Source: Pantoea septica (GTDB taxonomy: Bacteria; Pseudomonadota; Gammaproteobacteria; Enterobacterales; Enterobacteriaceae). Taken from it: DNA of 64,000 bases. The stretch lies in assembly GCF_002095575.1 (NCBI RefSeq), contig NZ_MLJJ01000006.1:1-64000 (forward strand). The letters run 5' to 3'. Shown one piece after another: positions 48,074 through 59,378 of this stretch (its first letter is position 1; the number at the start of each line of letters is the position of its first letter). A model generated the notes under the pieces. It did not search any database. It saw only the letters and a program-made list of their open reading frames with translations, and had not been told where the DNA came from. A program made the position numbers and the translations under genes.

Positions 48074-48817
48074 TTACAGCGTTTCCGCGACCTCATCGGA
48101 GATCTCGCCGTTATGGTAGACTTCCTGCACATCGTCGCAATCTTCCAGCATGTCGATCAGGCGCAGCAGCTTCGGCGCCGTTTCAGCATCAAGTTCCGCT
48201 TTGGTCGACGGGATCATCGAGACTTCGGCGGTGTCCGCTTTCAGGCCGGTGGCTTCCAGCGCGTCGCGCACTGCGCCCAGCTCTTCCCATGCGGTAAAGA
48301 CGTCGATCGCGCCGTCGTCGTAGCTCACCACATCTTCCGCGCCCGCTTCCAGAGCCGCTTCCATCACGCTGTCTTCATCCTGGCCCGGCGCGAAGGAGAT
48401 CACGCCCTTCTTGCTGAACAGGTAAGAAACGGAGCCGTCGGTGCCGAGGTTGCCGCCGGTTTTGGTGAAGGCGTGGCGCACTTCGCCTACGGTGCGGTTG
48501 CGGTTGTCGCTCAGGCACTCCACCATCACGGCAGAGCCGCCAGGGCCGTAGCCTTCATAGATGATGGTTTCCATATTGGAATCATCTTCGCCGCCCACGC
48601 CGCGCGCGATAGCGCGGTTCATGGTGTCGCGCGTCATGTTGTTGGACAGCGCTTTGTCCATTGCGGCGCGCAGACGCGGGTTGGACGCGGCGTCGCCGCC
48701 GCCCAGCTTCGCGGCGGTGACCAGTTCACGAATAATTTTGGTGAAGATTTTACCGCGCTTGGCGTCCTGCGCCGCCTTGCGGTGCTTGGTATTCGCCCAT
48801 TTACTATGACCAGCCAT
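48074..48817 (-). CDS. yebC: YebC/TACO1-family protein
   Basis: 247 residues (E. coli 246). The N-terminal [18 protein letters not shown] signature and the [14 protein letters not shown] block are diagnostic. YebC proteins act on ribosomes at difficult (proline-rich) sequences and have also been proposed to regulate transcription. The frame extends 29 codons upstream; the ATG at 48817 is standard. ruvC follows. Confidence 0.96.
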   Translation of the reverse strand: MAGHSKWANTKHRKAAQDAKRGKIFTKIIRELVTAAKLGGGDAASNPRLRAAMDKALSNNMTRDTMNRAIARGVGGEDDSNMETIIYEGYGPGGSAVMVECLSDNRNRTVGEVRHAFTKTGGNLGTDGSVSYLFSKKGVISFAPGQDEDSVMEAALEAGAEDVVSYDDGAIDVFTAWEELGAVRDALEATGLKADTAEVSMIPSTKAELDAETAPKLLRLIDMLEDCDDVQEVYHNGEISDEVAETL

Positions 48818-48892
48818 CTTGCATATTCTCCGATCTTTGACATCGCACGGGCTATCTTGCTGGCGATCTCGCCTTCCGGCAGTGCTCGCAAT

Positions 48893-48917
48893 CCTCACGT
48901 ACAAGCGTACGCTCCGG
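48893..48917. repeat. GTAC-flanked motif in the nudB-yebC gap
   Basis: CCTCACGTACAAGCGTACG with CTCCGG next to it: two GTAC units around AAGC. Similar CTCACGTAC...GTACGCTCC strings are known from other enterobacterial intergenic regions. The same 231-bp gap also has a GGTGCGG/CCGCACC hairpin at about 48981-49005 and no gene. Confidence 0.35.
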
Positions 48918-49048
48918 TTGCTGCGCGCTGGCGGCAGTCGACCTCGCTGCGCCGATAACGCCCGACGCTTTAAGTTTTGCGGTGCGGTTCTGTGGGAGCC
49001 GCACCCATTTTCTTCAATTCAGACTGCCACCAAAACGACGGCGAGCAG

Positions 49049-49477
49049 CTAAATAAATTCTTCAATCGCCTGGCGATTGCTCCAGGACTTAGTCAACGCT
49101 GCGGCGGCGGCGGGATCGAGCCAGCGCGCGGCGAGATGCTCGCTGAGCGTCGGCTGCCGCTCGGCGGGCAGCGCCAGCCGGAACCAGTGTTCTCGGTTGT
49201 GCGTCACGCCGGGCGCGTAGCGATGGCGATAGTGCGGAAAGATTTCGAATTCGATCTCTTTGCCGCAGTCCTCCAGCGCCAGCTTCTCGCCCGCGACGTC
49301 GATGGCCAGTTCTTCCAGCACTTCGCGCCGCGCCGCCTGAAGCGGGGTTTCGCCCGCTTCCAGGCTGCCGGTGACCGACTGCCAGAAATCGCTGTCGTCG
49401 CATCGCTGCAGCATCAACACCCGGCCGGTATCCTGCGCAAAAATCACTACCAGCACCGATACCGGATGTTTATACAT
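49049..49477 (-). CDS. nudB: Dihydroneopterin triphosphate pyrophosphatase NudB
   Basis: 142 residues (E. coli 150). The Nudix box is visible as G-SLEAG-E-TPLQAAR-REVLEELAID. It removes pyrophosphate from dihydroneopterin triphosphate in folate synthesis. Its start overlaps the aspS stop by one base (TAATG), so the two are translationally coupled. The C-terminus is slightly shorter than E. coli. Confidence 0.94.
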   Translation of the reverse strand: MYKHPVSVLVVIFAQDTGRVLMLQRCDDSDFWQSVTGSLEAGETPLQAARREVLEELAIDVAGEKLALEDCGKEIEFEIFPHYRHRYAPGVTHNREHWFRLALPAERQPTLSEHLAARWLDPAAAAALTKSWSNRQAIEEFI

Positions 49478-51258
49478 TATTTATTCTCTGACTTTTCTTT
49501 CTTGGGCGCGATCTGAATGCCGAGATCCGCCAGCGCCGCCGGGTTGGCTTCGCTTGGCGCTTCGGTCATCAGACAGGCCGCCGCGGTGGTTTTCGGGAAG
49601 GCGATAACGTCGCGGATATTCTCGGTGCCGGTCAGCAGCATGGTGAGACGATCCAGACCGAAGGCCAGGCCCGCGTGCGGCGGCGTACCATATTTCAGCG
49701 CGTCGAGCAGGAAGCCGAATTTCTCACGCTGCTCGTGCTCGTCAATGCCCAGAATAGTGAATACCGCCTGCTGCATTTTACCGCTGTGAATACGCACGGA
49801 GCCGCCGCCCACTTCATAGCCGTTGATCACCATATCGTAGGCGTTCGCCACCGCGCTCAGCGGATCGGCCGCCAGCTCTTCCGCCGACATCTCTTTCGGC
49901 GCGGTAAACGGATGGTGCATCGCCGCCAGACCGCCTTCGTCGTCCTCTTCAAACATCGGGAAGTCGATCACCCACAGCGGCGCCCAGGCGCTTTCGTTAG
50001 TGATCTGCAGATCGCGGCCCACTTTCAGGCGCAGCGCGCCCAGCGCGTCCGCCACCACTTTGGCGCGATCGGCGCCGAAGAAGATCAGGTCGCCGTCGGC
50101 AGCGTTAGTACGGCTGAGAATCGCTTCGACAATCTCTTCGTTAAGGAATTTCGCTACCGGGCTCTGTACGCCGCTGAAGCCGTCGGCGCGCGCGTTGACT
50201 TTCATCCACGCCAGACCTTTCGCGCCATAAATCTCGACGAACTTGCCGTATTCGTCAATCTGCTTGCGGCTCAACTGTGCGCCGCCCGGCACGCGCAGCG
50301 CGGCGACGCGGCCTTTGGCGTCGTTGGCCGGACCGGCGAACACCTGGAACTCGACGTTTTTCAGCAGATCGGCGACGTCCACCAGTTCCATCGGGTTACG
50401 CAGGTCGGGCTTGTCGGAGCCATAGCGGCGCATCGCTTCGGCAAAGGTCATCTGCGGGAACTCGCCGAGATCGACGCCCTTCACTTCCTGCCACAGCTGG
50501 CGAATCATACGCTCGTTAATCTCGCGCACCTGCGGCGCGGTCAGGAACGACGTTTCGATATCGATCTGGGTAAACTCCGGCTGGCGGTCGGCGCGCAGAT
50601 CTTCATCGCGGAAACACTTCACGATCTGATAGTAGCGATCGAAGCCGGACATCATCAGCAGCTGTTTGAACAGCTGGGGCGACTGCGGCAGCGCATAGAA
50701 CTTGCCTTTGTGCACGCGGCTCGGCACCAGATAGTCGCGCGCGCCTTCCGGCGTCGCCTTGGTCAGCATCGGCGTTTCGATATCGAGGAAGCCTTCGCCG
50801 TCCATAAAGCGGCGCACGAAGCTGGAGATTTTCGCGCGGGTCTTCAGGCGCTGCGCCATTTCAGGACGGCGCAGGTCGAGATAGCGGTACTTCAGACGCG
50901 CTTCCTCGCTGTTGACCTGGTTGGAGTCGAGCGGCAGCGGCTCGGCGCGGTTGATAATGGTCAGCGCCTGCGCGAACACTTCGACTTCGCCCGTGGCCAT
51001 CTCGGCGTTTTTGTTCTTCTCGTCGCGCGCGCGAACGGTGCCGGTAATCTGGATGCAGAATTCGTTGCGCAGCTCAGACGCCAGCTGGAAAGCCTCCTGA
51101 CGATCGGGATCGAAGAAGACCTGCACGATGCCTTCGCGGTCGCGCATGTCGATAAAAATCAGGCTCCCCAGATCGCGACGGCGGTTGACCCAGCCGCAAA
51201 GAGTGACTTGCTGACCTACATGAGACAGATTGAGCTGTCCGCAATATTCTGTACGCAT
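49477..51258 (-). CDS. aspS: Aspartyl-tRNA synthetase
   Basis: 593 residues (E. coli 590). Class II synthetase: N-terminal OB-fold anticodon domain (about 1-110), motif 2 [19 protein letters not shown], the bacterial insertion (GAD) domain at about 285-420 and motif 3 [13 protein letters not shown]. It charges tRNA-Asp. The ATG at 51258 has AGGA upstream; an in-frame start at 51330 is not supported. A TATAAT -10 lies at 51342-51347 on the minus strand. Confidence 0.97.
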   Translation of the reverse strand: MRTEYCGQLNLSHVGQQVTLCGWVNRRRDLGSLIFIDMRDREGIVQVFFDPDRQEAFQLASELRNEFCIQITGTVRARDEKNKNAEMATGEVEVFAQALTIINRAEPLPLDSNQVNSEEARLKYRYLDLRRPEMAQRLKTRAKISSFVRRFMDGEGFLDIETPMLTKATPEGARDYLVPSRVHKGKFYALPQSPQLFKQLLMMSGFDRYYQIVKCFRDEDLRADRQPEFTQIDIETSFLTAPQVREINERMIRQLWQEVKGVDLGEFPQMTFAEAMRRYGSDKPDLRNPMELVDVADLLKNVEFQVFAGPANDAKGRVAALRVPGGAQLSRKQIDEYGKFVEIYGAKGLAWMKVNARADGFSGVQSPVAKFLNEEIVEAILSRTNAADGDLIFFGADRAKVVADALGALRLKVGRDLQITNESAWAPLWVIDFPMFEEDDEGGLAAMHHPFTAPKEMSAEELAADPLSAVANAYDMVINGYEVGGGSVRIHSGKMQQAVFTILGIDEHEQREKFGFLLDALKYGTPPHAGLAFGLDRLTMLLTGTENIRDVIAFPKTTAAACLMTEAPSEANPAALADLGIQIAPKKEKSENK

Positions 51259-51341
51259 AACGTATCCTTTTAACTTCGCCGCTGCTGCCTGCAGCATCAG
51301 GCCGCGTAACCTTTTGAGATGCTGCCGCAAAAAAGGCGGCC

Positions 51342-51347
51342 ATTATA
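51342..51347 (-). promoter_or_regulatory. Candidate -10 box of aspS
   Basis: TATAAT on the minus strand 84-89 bases before aspS. The -35 is weak. It also lies in the aspS-yecE divergent gap, which has no gene; E. coli yecD is not present. Confidence 0.5.
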
Positions 51348-51467
51348 ATGGAAAAAGGCAGGCAGGATAAGTAGAGCCGCGCCAAACCGCGCATTTCATC
51401 GCCGGTTTTTCCTCCCCAGGACAACCAGGCTAGTCTATAGGGCAAAACCAGCAGGAAAGGAGAGGCC

Positions 51468-52289
51468 GTGACGCTTCGTATTGGGCTGCCGCAGTGGCAG
51501 CATTCGCACTGGAAACGCTGGGGCATTGAAAGTCTGGCTGATTATGCGCGTCTGTTCCACTGCGTTGAGGGCAACACCACGCTTTATGCGCTACCCGCGC
51601 CCGACACCGTTCAGCGCTGGCGCGATATGACACATGACGACTTTCGCTTTTGCTTCAAGTTTCCGCAGACCATCAGTCATCAGGCGCAGCTGCAGCACAC
51701 CGACGATCTGCTGAGCGATTTTCTGCGGCTGCTCGATCCGCTGGCCGACCGTATCGGACAGTACTGGCTGCAGCTGCCCGCGACTTTTGCGCCTGCGCAG
51801 CTCGCCGATCTGTGGCGCTTTCTCGACGGGCTGCCGCGCCGCTTCAGCTATGGCGTCGAAGTGCGCCACGCCGCCTTTTTCGCCAAGGGCGAGGCGGAGC
51901 GCGCCCTGAACCAGGGCCTGCAGGCGCGCGGCGTCAACCGGGTGATTTTAGACAGCCGTCCGACGCACGCCTCGACCTCGCAAAGTCCCGCCGCCCTGCA
52001 CGCGCGCCAGCAAAAGCCGCGCGTGCCGCCTCACGCCGTGCGCACCGGCGAGCGGCCCATGGTGCGCTTTATCGGCAGCGACGACGTAGACGAGAGCGAT
52101 CGATTTTTTCAGGTCTGGCGCGAAAAACTGGCACAATGGCAGACGGAGAGCGACCCGCTGTTTTTTATTCATACGCCCGATATGGGCGAGGTGTTTCCGC
52201 TGGTGCAGCGTTTATGGCCGCAGCTGCAGGCGATCGACGCCGGTATCGGCAGCGGCCCCGCCTGGCCGCAGCAGGCGTCGCTGTTCTGA
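51468..52289 (+). CDS. yecE: DUF72 protein YecE
   Basis: 273 residues (E. coli 272). TIM-barrel-like DUF72 family with FNCVEGNTTLYALP-like block (HCVEGNTTLYALPAPD), RFCFKFPQTISH and the C-terminal FIHTPDMGE. Function unknown. The start is GTG, preceded by AAAGGAGAGG. It is followed 22 bp later by yecN. Confidence 0.92.
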   Translation: MTLRIGLPQWQHSHWKRWGIESLADYARLFHCVEGNTTLYALPAPDTVQRWRDMTHDDFRFCFKFPQTISHQAQLQHTDDLLSDFLRLLDPLADRIGQYWLQLPATFAPAQLADLWRFLDGLPRRFSYGVEVRHAAFFAKGEAERALNQGLQARGVNRVILDSRPTHASTSQSPAALHARQQKPRVPPHAVRTGERPMVRFIGSDDVDESDRFFQVWREKLAQWQTESDPLFFIHTPDMGEVFPLVQRLWPQLQAIDAGIGSGPAWPQQASLF

Positions 52290-52311
52290 GGTCTGATGAA
52301 AGAGGATAAGC

Positions 52312-52707
52312 ATGGTAAGCGCGTTATATGTGGTACTGGGCGTGTTGATGGTGATGAAGTTCGCGCTGGACGTGGTGCGCTACCGCCGCCACTACCGCGT
52401 CGCCTTCGGCGACGGCGGTTTTCACGATCTGCGCGTGGCGATACGCATTCACGGCAACGCGTTCGAAACCATTCCGCTAGCGCTGTTGCTGCTGGTGATG
52501 ATGGAGATGAACGGCGCCGATATGTGGATGATGCATCTGACCGCCCTGCTTTTTTTCGCCGGCCGGGTGCTGCATGCGCAGGGGATGCGGCGCAGCGCGC
52601 TCGCCGGGCGCAAATACGGCATGGTGCTGACGCTGTTCTCCCTGTGCGGCATGGCGGTATTCAACCTTATCTATCTGCCCTGGGAGCTGGTGCTGACGCT
52701 GCATTGA
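52312..52707 (+). CDS. yecN: MAPEG-family membrane protein YecN
   Basis: 131 residues with four hydrophobic helices. MAPEG-like features are the RIHGNAFETIPLALLLL motif and RVLHAQGM. The family includes glutathione-linked eicosanoid enzymes; the bacterial role is unknown. AGAGGA precedes the ATG. It is likely co-transcribed with yecE and perhaps cmoAB. Confidence 0.93.
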   Translation: MVSALYVVLGVLMVMKFALDVVRYRRHYRVAFGDGGFHDLRVAIRIHGNAFETIPLALLLLVMMEMNGADMWMMHLTALLFFAGRVLHAQGMRRSALAGRKYGMVLTLFSLCGMAVFNLIYLPWELVLTLH

Positions 52708-52757
52708 GCGGCCGCGGGGGTAAAGGGTGCAGCCCGCCGCACTTTCTGCCAGAATAG

Positions 52758-54481
<1,724 letters not shown>

Positions 54482-54484
54482 CGC

Positions 54485-55111
54485 CTAGCGGCGCGAGAGC
54501 GCCAGCTTCGCCGCGAAGCCGATAAACACCATGCCCGTCAGGCGGTCCATCACCTTGAGCACCGCCGGACGGCGCAGGTGCGCGGCGAAATAGTGGCTGC
54601 CGCCAATCAGGACGGCGTTCCAGAACAGCCCAATCGCAATATGTATCAGCGCCAGCAGGCTACACCAGAGCGGCACCGACGCCCCCGCCGGAATAAACTG
54701 CGGCAGAAAAGTGACGTAAAACACGCCCATTTTGGGATTGAGCAGGTTGCCGAACAGGCCGCGGTTAAAACAGCTCAGATAGCTTTGCGGCGCGATTTCC
54801 GCAGCCGATTCATGCAGTGGCTGCGTGCGCGGGCTGAGCAGTAGCCTGACGCCAAGATAGAGCAAATAGGCCGCGCCGACCCACTTCAACAGGTTATAGG
54901 CCATTTCCGACGCCATCAGCAGCGCGCCCAGACCAAATCCCACCGCGACGCCCCATACCAGACACCCGAGATTGATGCCCAGCGCCGTCGCGCTGCCGCG
55001 TCGCCAGCCCTGCGCGGCGGCGGTGCGCAGCACCAGCGCGGTATCAAAACCGGGCGTCAGCGTCAAAATAGTAATAGCGAATAAAAACGAAAACAGCAGC
55101 GTGACGGTCAT
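54485..55111 (-). CDS. LysE/RhtB-family amino acid exporter
   Basis: 208 residues, six hydrophobic helices. The N-terminal LTPGFDTALVLRTA motif and the central NLLNPKMGVFYVTFLPQF are signatures of the LysE/RhtB export family. The substrate is unknown; such proteins export homoserine, threonine, lysine or arginine. GGGAGAGAG precedes the ATG. Not part of the E. coli order at this place; 3 bp from cmoB (convergent). Confidence 0.9.
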   Translation of the reverse strand: MTVTLLFSFLFAITILTLTPGFDTALVLRTAAAQGWRRGSATALGINLGCLVWGVAVGFGLGALLMASEMAYNLLKWVGAAYLLYLGVRLLLSPRTQPLHESAAEIAPQSYLSCFNRGLFGNLLNPKMGVFYVTFLPQFIPAGASVPLWCSLLALIHIAIGLFWNAVLIGGSHYFAAHLRRPAVLKVMDRLTGMVFIGFAAKLALSRR

Positions 55112-55179
55112 AACTCTCTCCCTAAAATGGCGCCGCTCACTTTAACAAACTTTTAACGCGGACGCGCTATTTCTGCGCG

Positions 55180-56025
55180 CTACTCCGTCTCTGCAGGCCG
55201 ATCCCAGTACTGATATTTATAGGCGGCGCTGAGATGGCGCTCAATAGTGCCTTTATCGAATACTTCGGTTTCGTGCAGATAGCTTAACGTGCAGTTGCCG
55301 ACCTCGTCCCAGAGCTGGCACTCGTCGACCGAACGCAGCGAACTGACCGGCGTGGTCGCGGTGCCGTGCAGCTGCCATTCGCGAAAATCTTTATCGTAGG
55401 TATAGAGATCTTTGCTGCGCGCCGTGATGGCGCTGACCACCTGCCCTTGCGGATTCCAGCGCCAGCTGCTTTCGCCGTTGGTCAGGGCATCGGTGCCGCG
55501 CGAGACGCTTTTCGTCAGCCGCAGCTGCGCGTCGTAACGGTAGGTGGTGTCGGTAAAGCCGCTTTTGCCCATGCTGGTGAATTTATCGGAAGCGGTGACG
55601 ATATTGCCGTGCTGGCCGGTGAGCCAGCTAATGGTGCCCTGACGATTATCGACCACCTGCTCTTTGCCCTCTTTCAGCACCTTCACCAGGTAAGCATACT
55701 CCGCTACCCAGCCGCCCTGCACGCGCGCAATATGCTGCTCCATGCTCAGCACGACGTTGTGCTCTTTTTTATCGAAGGTGACGTCAGCCACCTGCAGGAT
55801 GCCGCAGGGATCGAACTGCCCAAGCACGCGCTTTTGCGAATCGACATCTTTGCCGAACTCGCCGGCAATCACCTGTCGCACTGCGCCTTTTGCGCTGCCG
55901 CCCAGCATAATCCAGCTGTTGCTGCTGGCCACGGCTTTACTGTGCGGAGCGCAGGCGGCGGCCCACAGCGCGGGAGAGGCGAACAGCGAACCCAGCGCAA
56001 GCGCCGCAGTCAGAGAGCGTTTCAT
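55180..56025 (-). CDS. Exported protein of unknown function with YD-like tyrosine repeats
   Basis: 281 residues with a Sec signal peptide (MKRSLTAALALGSLFASPAL, cleavage around AWA-AAC). The mature part is rich in beta-strand patterns; segments such as YRYDAQLRLTKSVSRG and WRWNPQGQVVSAIT resemble single YD/RHS-type repeats. Four cysteines (AAC, DPC, DEC, GNC) could form periplasmic disulfides. GGGGG precedes the ATG. No family was recognised. It stands between the LysE-type gene and cutC. Confidence 0.8.
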   Translation of the reverse strand: MKRSLTAALALGSLFASPALWAAACAPHSKAVASSNSWIMLGGSAKGAVRQVIAGEFGKDVDSQKRVLGQFDPCGILQVADVTFDKKEHNVVLSMEQHIARVQGGWVAEYAYLVKVLKEGKEQVVDNRQGTISWLTGQHGNIVTASDKFTSMGKSGFTDTTYRYDAQLRLTKSVSRGTDALTNGESSWRWNPQGQVVSAITARSKDLYTYDKDFREWQLHGTATTPVSSLRSVDECQLWDEVGNCTLSYLHETEVFDKGTIERHLSAAYKYQYWDRPAETE

Positions 56026-56105
56026 GGTGTAACCCCCAGAGATCTCAATAACCTGAGTGTAACCCTATTGGCGGCATCTGGCGCGGCCGGGTAAAATCCT
56101 GCGGA

Positions 56106-56136
56106 TAAAAAGAACCCCAGCAAGATAACTGGGGTT
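56106..56136 (-). terminator. Rho-independent terminator after cutC
   Basis: On the minus strand AACCCCAG pairs with CTGGGGTT around an 8-base loop, followed by CTTTTTAT. Confidence 0.85.
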
Positions 56137-56190
56137 TGGTACTTGCAAACATCACGTCATAAGGCGTGCTGCGCGGCAAAATCTGTGGTG
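56107..56190 (-). ncRNA. Possible MicL-like sRNA in the cutC 3' region
   Basis: In E. coli the sigma-E-dependent sRNA MicL is made from the 3' end of cutC. The spacer here between the cutC stop and its terminator is about 55 nt with the stretch GATGTTTGCAAGTACC, followed by a good terminator. Position and terminator fit; the sequence match to MicL could not be checked. The ends are inferred. Confidence 0.35.
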
Positions 56191-56192
56191 AT

Positions 56193-56945
56193 TCAGGCTA
56201 CCCTGACGGTATTAAGCTGCATCACGCTTTTCATGGCTTCCACCACATCGCTATCCACGCAGTAACGGCTGAACTCATCCATTTCGGCTTCGGAACACAT
56301 GGAGACACCGGCTTTACGATAACGCATCGGTGAGGTCACGAGGCGGCTGGCGGAGCTGTGAACCTCGCTAAGTCCGCTGTCCAGGAACTTTTGCAGGTTG
56401 CTCAGGCGTACGCCAGCACCAGCCATAATGATTGGACCTTCGCTCTGTTCATTAAGTTCCCTTAATAATGCAATTCCGTTTTCCGCACTCTGCTGCTGGC
56501 CGGATGTCAGGATACGCGCCACGCCCAGCGCGGTTAACTCGTCCAGCGCGCGGTTGGGACTGTGGCAAAGATCGAAGGCGCGATGAAAGGTCACCTGCAT
56601 GCCGTCGCACAGCGCCATAATCTGCCGCATACGCGAGCGGTCGATATGCGCCTCCTCATCCAGCATGCCGATTACCAGGCCGGGAAAACCCATTTCGCGA
56701 ATTTTCGCCACATCGGACTTCATAATCTCGAATTCGCGCGCGGTGTAGCAGAAGTCGCCGCCCCGCGGCCGGACGATAGGATGAACCGGAATCGATATTT
56801 CACGGCGTGCTGCTTCCAGCGAGCCGGACGACGGGGTCAGGCCGCCTTCACGCGGTCCGGCGCACAGCTCAACGCGGTCGGCGCCGGCCTGCTGCGCCGT
56901 CATAGCGCAATCCACGCCGTAGCAGCAAATTTCCAGTGTGGTCAT
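56193..56945 (-). CDS. cutC: CutC family protein
   Basis: 250 residues (E. coli 248). TIM-barrel of the CutC family with [47 protein letters not shown] and the GAGVR block. It was named for copper homeostasis, but the copper phenotype was later attributed to MicL; the biochemical function is uncertain. AAAGGAGG precedes the ATG. Confidence 0.95.
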   Translation of the reverse strand: MTTLEICCYGVDCAMTAQQAGADRVELCAGPREGGLTPSSGSLEAARREISIPVHPIVRPRGGDFCYTAREFEIMKSDVAKIREMGFPGLVIGMLDEEAHIDRSRMRQIMALCDGMQVTFHRAFDLCHSPNRALDELTALGVARILTSGQQQSAENGIALLRELNEQSEGPIIMAGAGVRLSNLQKFLDSGLSEVHSSASRLVTSPMRYRKAGVSMCSEAEMDEFSRYCVDSDVVEAMKSVMQLNTVRVA

Positions 56946-57030
56946 CTATTCCTCCTTTACATGACGTCTGGCTCGACACAGTGCGATAAGTTAGTCTGAC
57001 TACCCAATGAGTTTACGTGGAAACCAGCGC

Positions 57031-58176
57031 ATGGCATTCAATTTTGACCAACGGATAGACCGTCGTCACACCGATAGCCTCAAATGGAACAAATATAGTG
57101 ACCGCGACGTCCTTCCTTTGTGGGTCGCGGACACCGATTTTCGCTCGCCCGATTGCGTGATCGACGCGATAAAAACCCGCGCCGAGCATGGCGTTTTTGG
57201 TTACGGCGACCGCCCGACAGGATTGATTGACGCCGCCATCGCGCGCTTCGAACAGCGCTACCAGTGGAAAGTAGAGCCAGAGTGGATCGTCGTGCTGCCC
57301 GGCGTGGTGAGCGGACTCAATCTGGCGGTGCGCGCGCTCACCGCGCCCGACGAGCGCTCAGTCTCTCCTTTACCCATCTATCCCCCTTTCCGCGGCGCGG
57401 CGAAGCTGGCGGCGCGCGAGCAGATTACCCTGCCGTTGAGGCTCCAGTCGGGACGCTGGGTAGTCGACCTGAACGAGGCCGCGGCTCTGCTTAGCGGCAA
57501 AGAGAAGCTGTTGATGCTCTGCAACCCGCAAAATCCTGGCGGCACCGTCTATCGCCGCGACGAGCTGGAAGCGCAGCTGGCCTTTGCCCGCCAGCACGAT
57601 TTGATCGTCTGTTCCGATGAGATCCACTGCGATCTGCTGCTCGAGCCTGGCGTTCGGCATATTCCCTTTGCCAGCCTGAGCGAAGATGCCGCCCAGCGCA
57701 GCGTCACCCTGATTTCGCCGTCCAAAACTTTCAACATCGCCGGACTCGGCGCGTCGCTGGCGATTATCCCCAACGCGGAGCTGCGGGCGCGCTTTAAGCA
57801 GGCGCGCTACGGTATCGTGCCTGAGGTCGATATTCTGGCGCTGGTCGCCGCCGAAGCGGCCTGGCGCGGCGGCGACGCGTGGCTGGAAGGGCTGCTCGCC
57901 TATCTGCGCGCCGGCCGCGATCGTCTGCACGCCGCCGTTAACGCGCTGCCGGGCCTGTCGATGGCCAGTCCGGAAGCGACTTACCTGGGCTGGATAGACT
58001 GCAGCGGGCTGGATGTCGCCAGCCCGGCACGCTATTTTGAAAATCGTGGATTAGGCTTTTCGCCCGGACGCGATTTCGGCGACGATCGCTTCGTGCGCTT
58101 TAATTTCGGCTGCACCCACGCCACGCTGGAAGAGGCGCTCGACCGGCTGCGCGCCGCCGTCGCCGCACGCGCTTAG
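57031..58176 (+). CDS. MalY/PatB-family PLP-dependent C-S lyase or aminotransferase
   Basis: 381 residues from this start. PLP-fold type I enzyme of the MalY/PatB group: N-terminal LPLWVADTDFRSPDCV, CNPQNPGGTVYRRDEL, CSDEIHCDLLLE and the PLP-lysine block SPSKTFNIAGLG. Family members cleave cystathionine or cysteine (beta-lyase). The ATG at 57031 gives the usual start; an in-frame ATG at 57007 adds eight residues and has no ribosome-binding site. It is divergent from cutC and ends 5 bp from yecM. Not part of the E. coli order here. Confidence 0.9.
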   Translation: MAFNFDQRIDRRHTDSLKWNKYSDRDVLPLWVADTDFRSPDCVIDAIKTRAEHGVFGYGDRPTGLIDAAIARFEQRYQWKVEPEWIVVLPGVVSGLNLAVRALTAPDERSVSPLPIYPPFRGAAKLAAREQITLPLRLQSGRWVVDLNEAAALLSGKEKLLMLCNPQNPGGTVYRRDELEAQLAFARQHDLIVCSDEIHCDLLLEPGVRHIPFASLSEDAAQRSVTLISPSKTFNIAGLGASLAIIPNAELRARFKQARYGIVPEVDILALVAAEAAWRGGDAWLEGLLAYLRAGRDRLHAAVNALPGLSMASPEATYLGWIDCSGLDVASPARYFENRGLGFSPGRDFGDDRFVRFNFGCTHATLEEALDRLRAAVAARA

Positions 58177-58181
58177 CGCGC

Positions 58182-58748
58182 TTAGCCCGCCTCGCTGGCG
58201 ACGATCTCCTCCAGTCGCCACGGATGAAATTTTATCGTGGTCTGCCCGTCGGTCACTGCCAGCGTCGGATTGGGCAGCCGCTCGTTTGCGCCCTGCGGCG
58301 AGCTGGTTTTGAATGAAATGCCCGGCTGCGCCAGCGCGTCGTCGCTGAGCAGCGCCATGGCGCGCACGCCCAGCGTCTGATGATCGCCGCGCAGCACGAT
58401 TTCCACATGCTCGAAACCCTCATGGCGGTAGCGCTTTTCTCCTGGCCAGGGAAGTTCGATAACGTCCAGCTCCCAGCCGTTGAGCCGCAGAGGCTGATGC
58501 AGCTTAAACAGACAGATGGGACGCCCGTTGATGATCGCTTCGGAGAACAGCGTGCCGATTTCCGTCAGTCCCCGCTTCCAGCGCTCTGCCGTGCTGTTCT
58601 GATGACAGCGCACCGCGATATGGTCCGCCTCAAGCGCCGCTAAGTTTAATCCGAGGCGATCGGCGAATTGTTGCAACGACGCGCTGAAGCGCGTCAGATC
58701 GCTCTCTAAGTCCTCTAATTCAGAGGGAAATATCGGGTCAGAAGTCAT
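58182..58748 (-). CDS. yecM: VOC-like protein YecM
   Basis: 188 residues, same length as E. coli YecM. Family block RCHQNSTAERWKRG, NGRPICLFKLHQP, ELPWPGEKRY and the C-terminal KTSSPQGANERLPNPTLAV are conserved. The fold resembles vicinal-oxygen-chelate enzymes; metal binding is suspected. Function unknown. Confidence 0.93.
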   Translation of the reverse strand: MTSDPIFPSELEDLESDLTRFSASLQQFADRLGLNLAALEADHIAVRCHQNSTAERWKRGLTEIGTLFSEAIINGRPICLFKLHQPLRLNGWELDVIELPWPGEKRYRHEGFEHVEIVLRGDHQTLGVRAMALLSDDALAQPGISFKTSSPQGANERLPNPTLAVTDGQTTIKFHPWRLEEIVASEAG

Positions 58749-59056
58749 AAAACATCTCAGTTAGTTTAAGCTTTTTAATAGATGGAAAGCCCCGCCAGCA
58801 CTGCTTGAGGCGCGATAAAATGTTAGGAATCATCCGATTTGGCCGCAATTTTGCCGCAAAACCACGTAAATTACCCTTTTAATTCGGATTTATCCCCTCT
58901 TCAGGTCCAGCAGTTGCTGGATGAAAGTTAGTTAAAATCATGAAAAATATGGCATTCATTTATACAATAAGATAACTCTTATTTGGCGGCCAAACAATTG
59001 CAGCCAAACCGCCTTTCTTATAAATTTGACCTAACACAACTACAAGGAATGGCTCT
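58749..59056. other. AT-rich gap between yecM and the 40-residue gene
   Basis: 308 bp without a gene. It is AT-rich and probably contains the yecM promoter and, near 59015-59035 (CTTATAAATTTG), the promoter of the small gene. Confidence 0.4.
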
Positions 59057-59179
59057 ATGTTCATGCTCATTGTTGTCGCAGTCCTGATCGCACTGATGGG
59101 ATTTGCAATTTCCCGCCACTGGAAGGTGCGTGAAGACAAAAGCGTCAAAAATCCTCGTCGCCCTCTTCGCCGTCGCTGA
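59057..59179 (+). CDS. 40-residue single-helix membrane peptide with basic tail
   Basis: Short gene: ATG 59057 with AAGGA eight bases upstream, stop at 59177-59179. The product has one hydrophobic helix (MFMLIVVAVLIALMGF, then AISRHW) and a strongly basic end (NPRRPLRRR). A bulged hairpin around GGGAAAC/GTTTCCC (about 59192-59216) follows. Likely a small inner membrane protein with the tail in the cytoplasm. No homologue was recognised. It sits just before argS in the same direction. Confidence 0.65.
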   Translation: MFMLIVVAVLIALMGFAISRHWKVREDKSVKNPRRPLRRR

Positions 59180-59242
59180 TCGCTCTATTTCGGGAAACCG
59201 GCCTGACGCCGTTTCCCTGCACGCTCTCTTGCGCGGCGGCTG

Positions 59243-59271
59243 CTGACGCAACGTGACATTTCACGTATACT
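59243..59271 (+). promoter_or_regulatory. Candidate argS promoter
   Basis: CTGACG and TATACT lie 17 bases apart, 108 bases before argS. The -10 matches five of six bases of TATAAT, the -35 four of six of TTGACA. Confidence 0.45.
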
Positions 59272-59378
59272 TCCCCTCTTCTTTTTTCCATTCTGCGCGG
59301 CCTGAGGGCGCGTCGGCAGAGTGAGGACAACGGCTCTCTGCGCGGCAGACGAGCCTTTTAGCACATGAAGGTAATGCG

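Noticed and set aside
49675-51273. 532-codon open frame antisense to aspS
   Set aside because: Same reason: low-complexity mirror translation opposite a certain gene.
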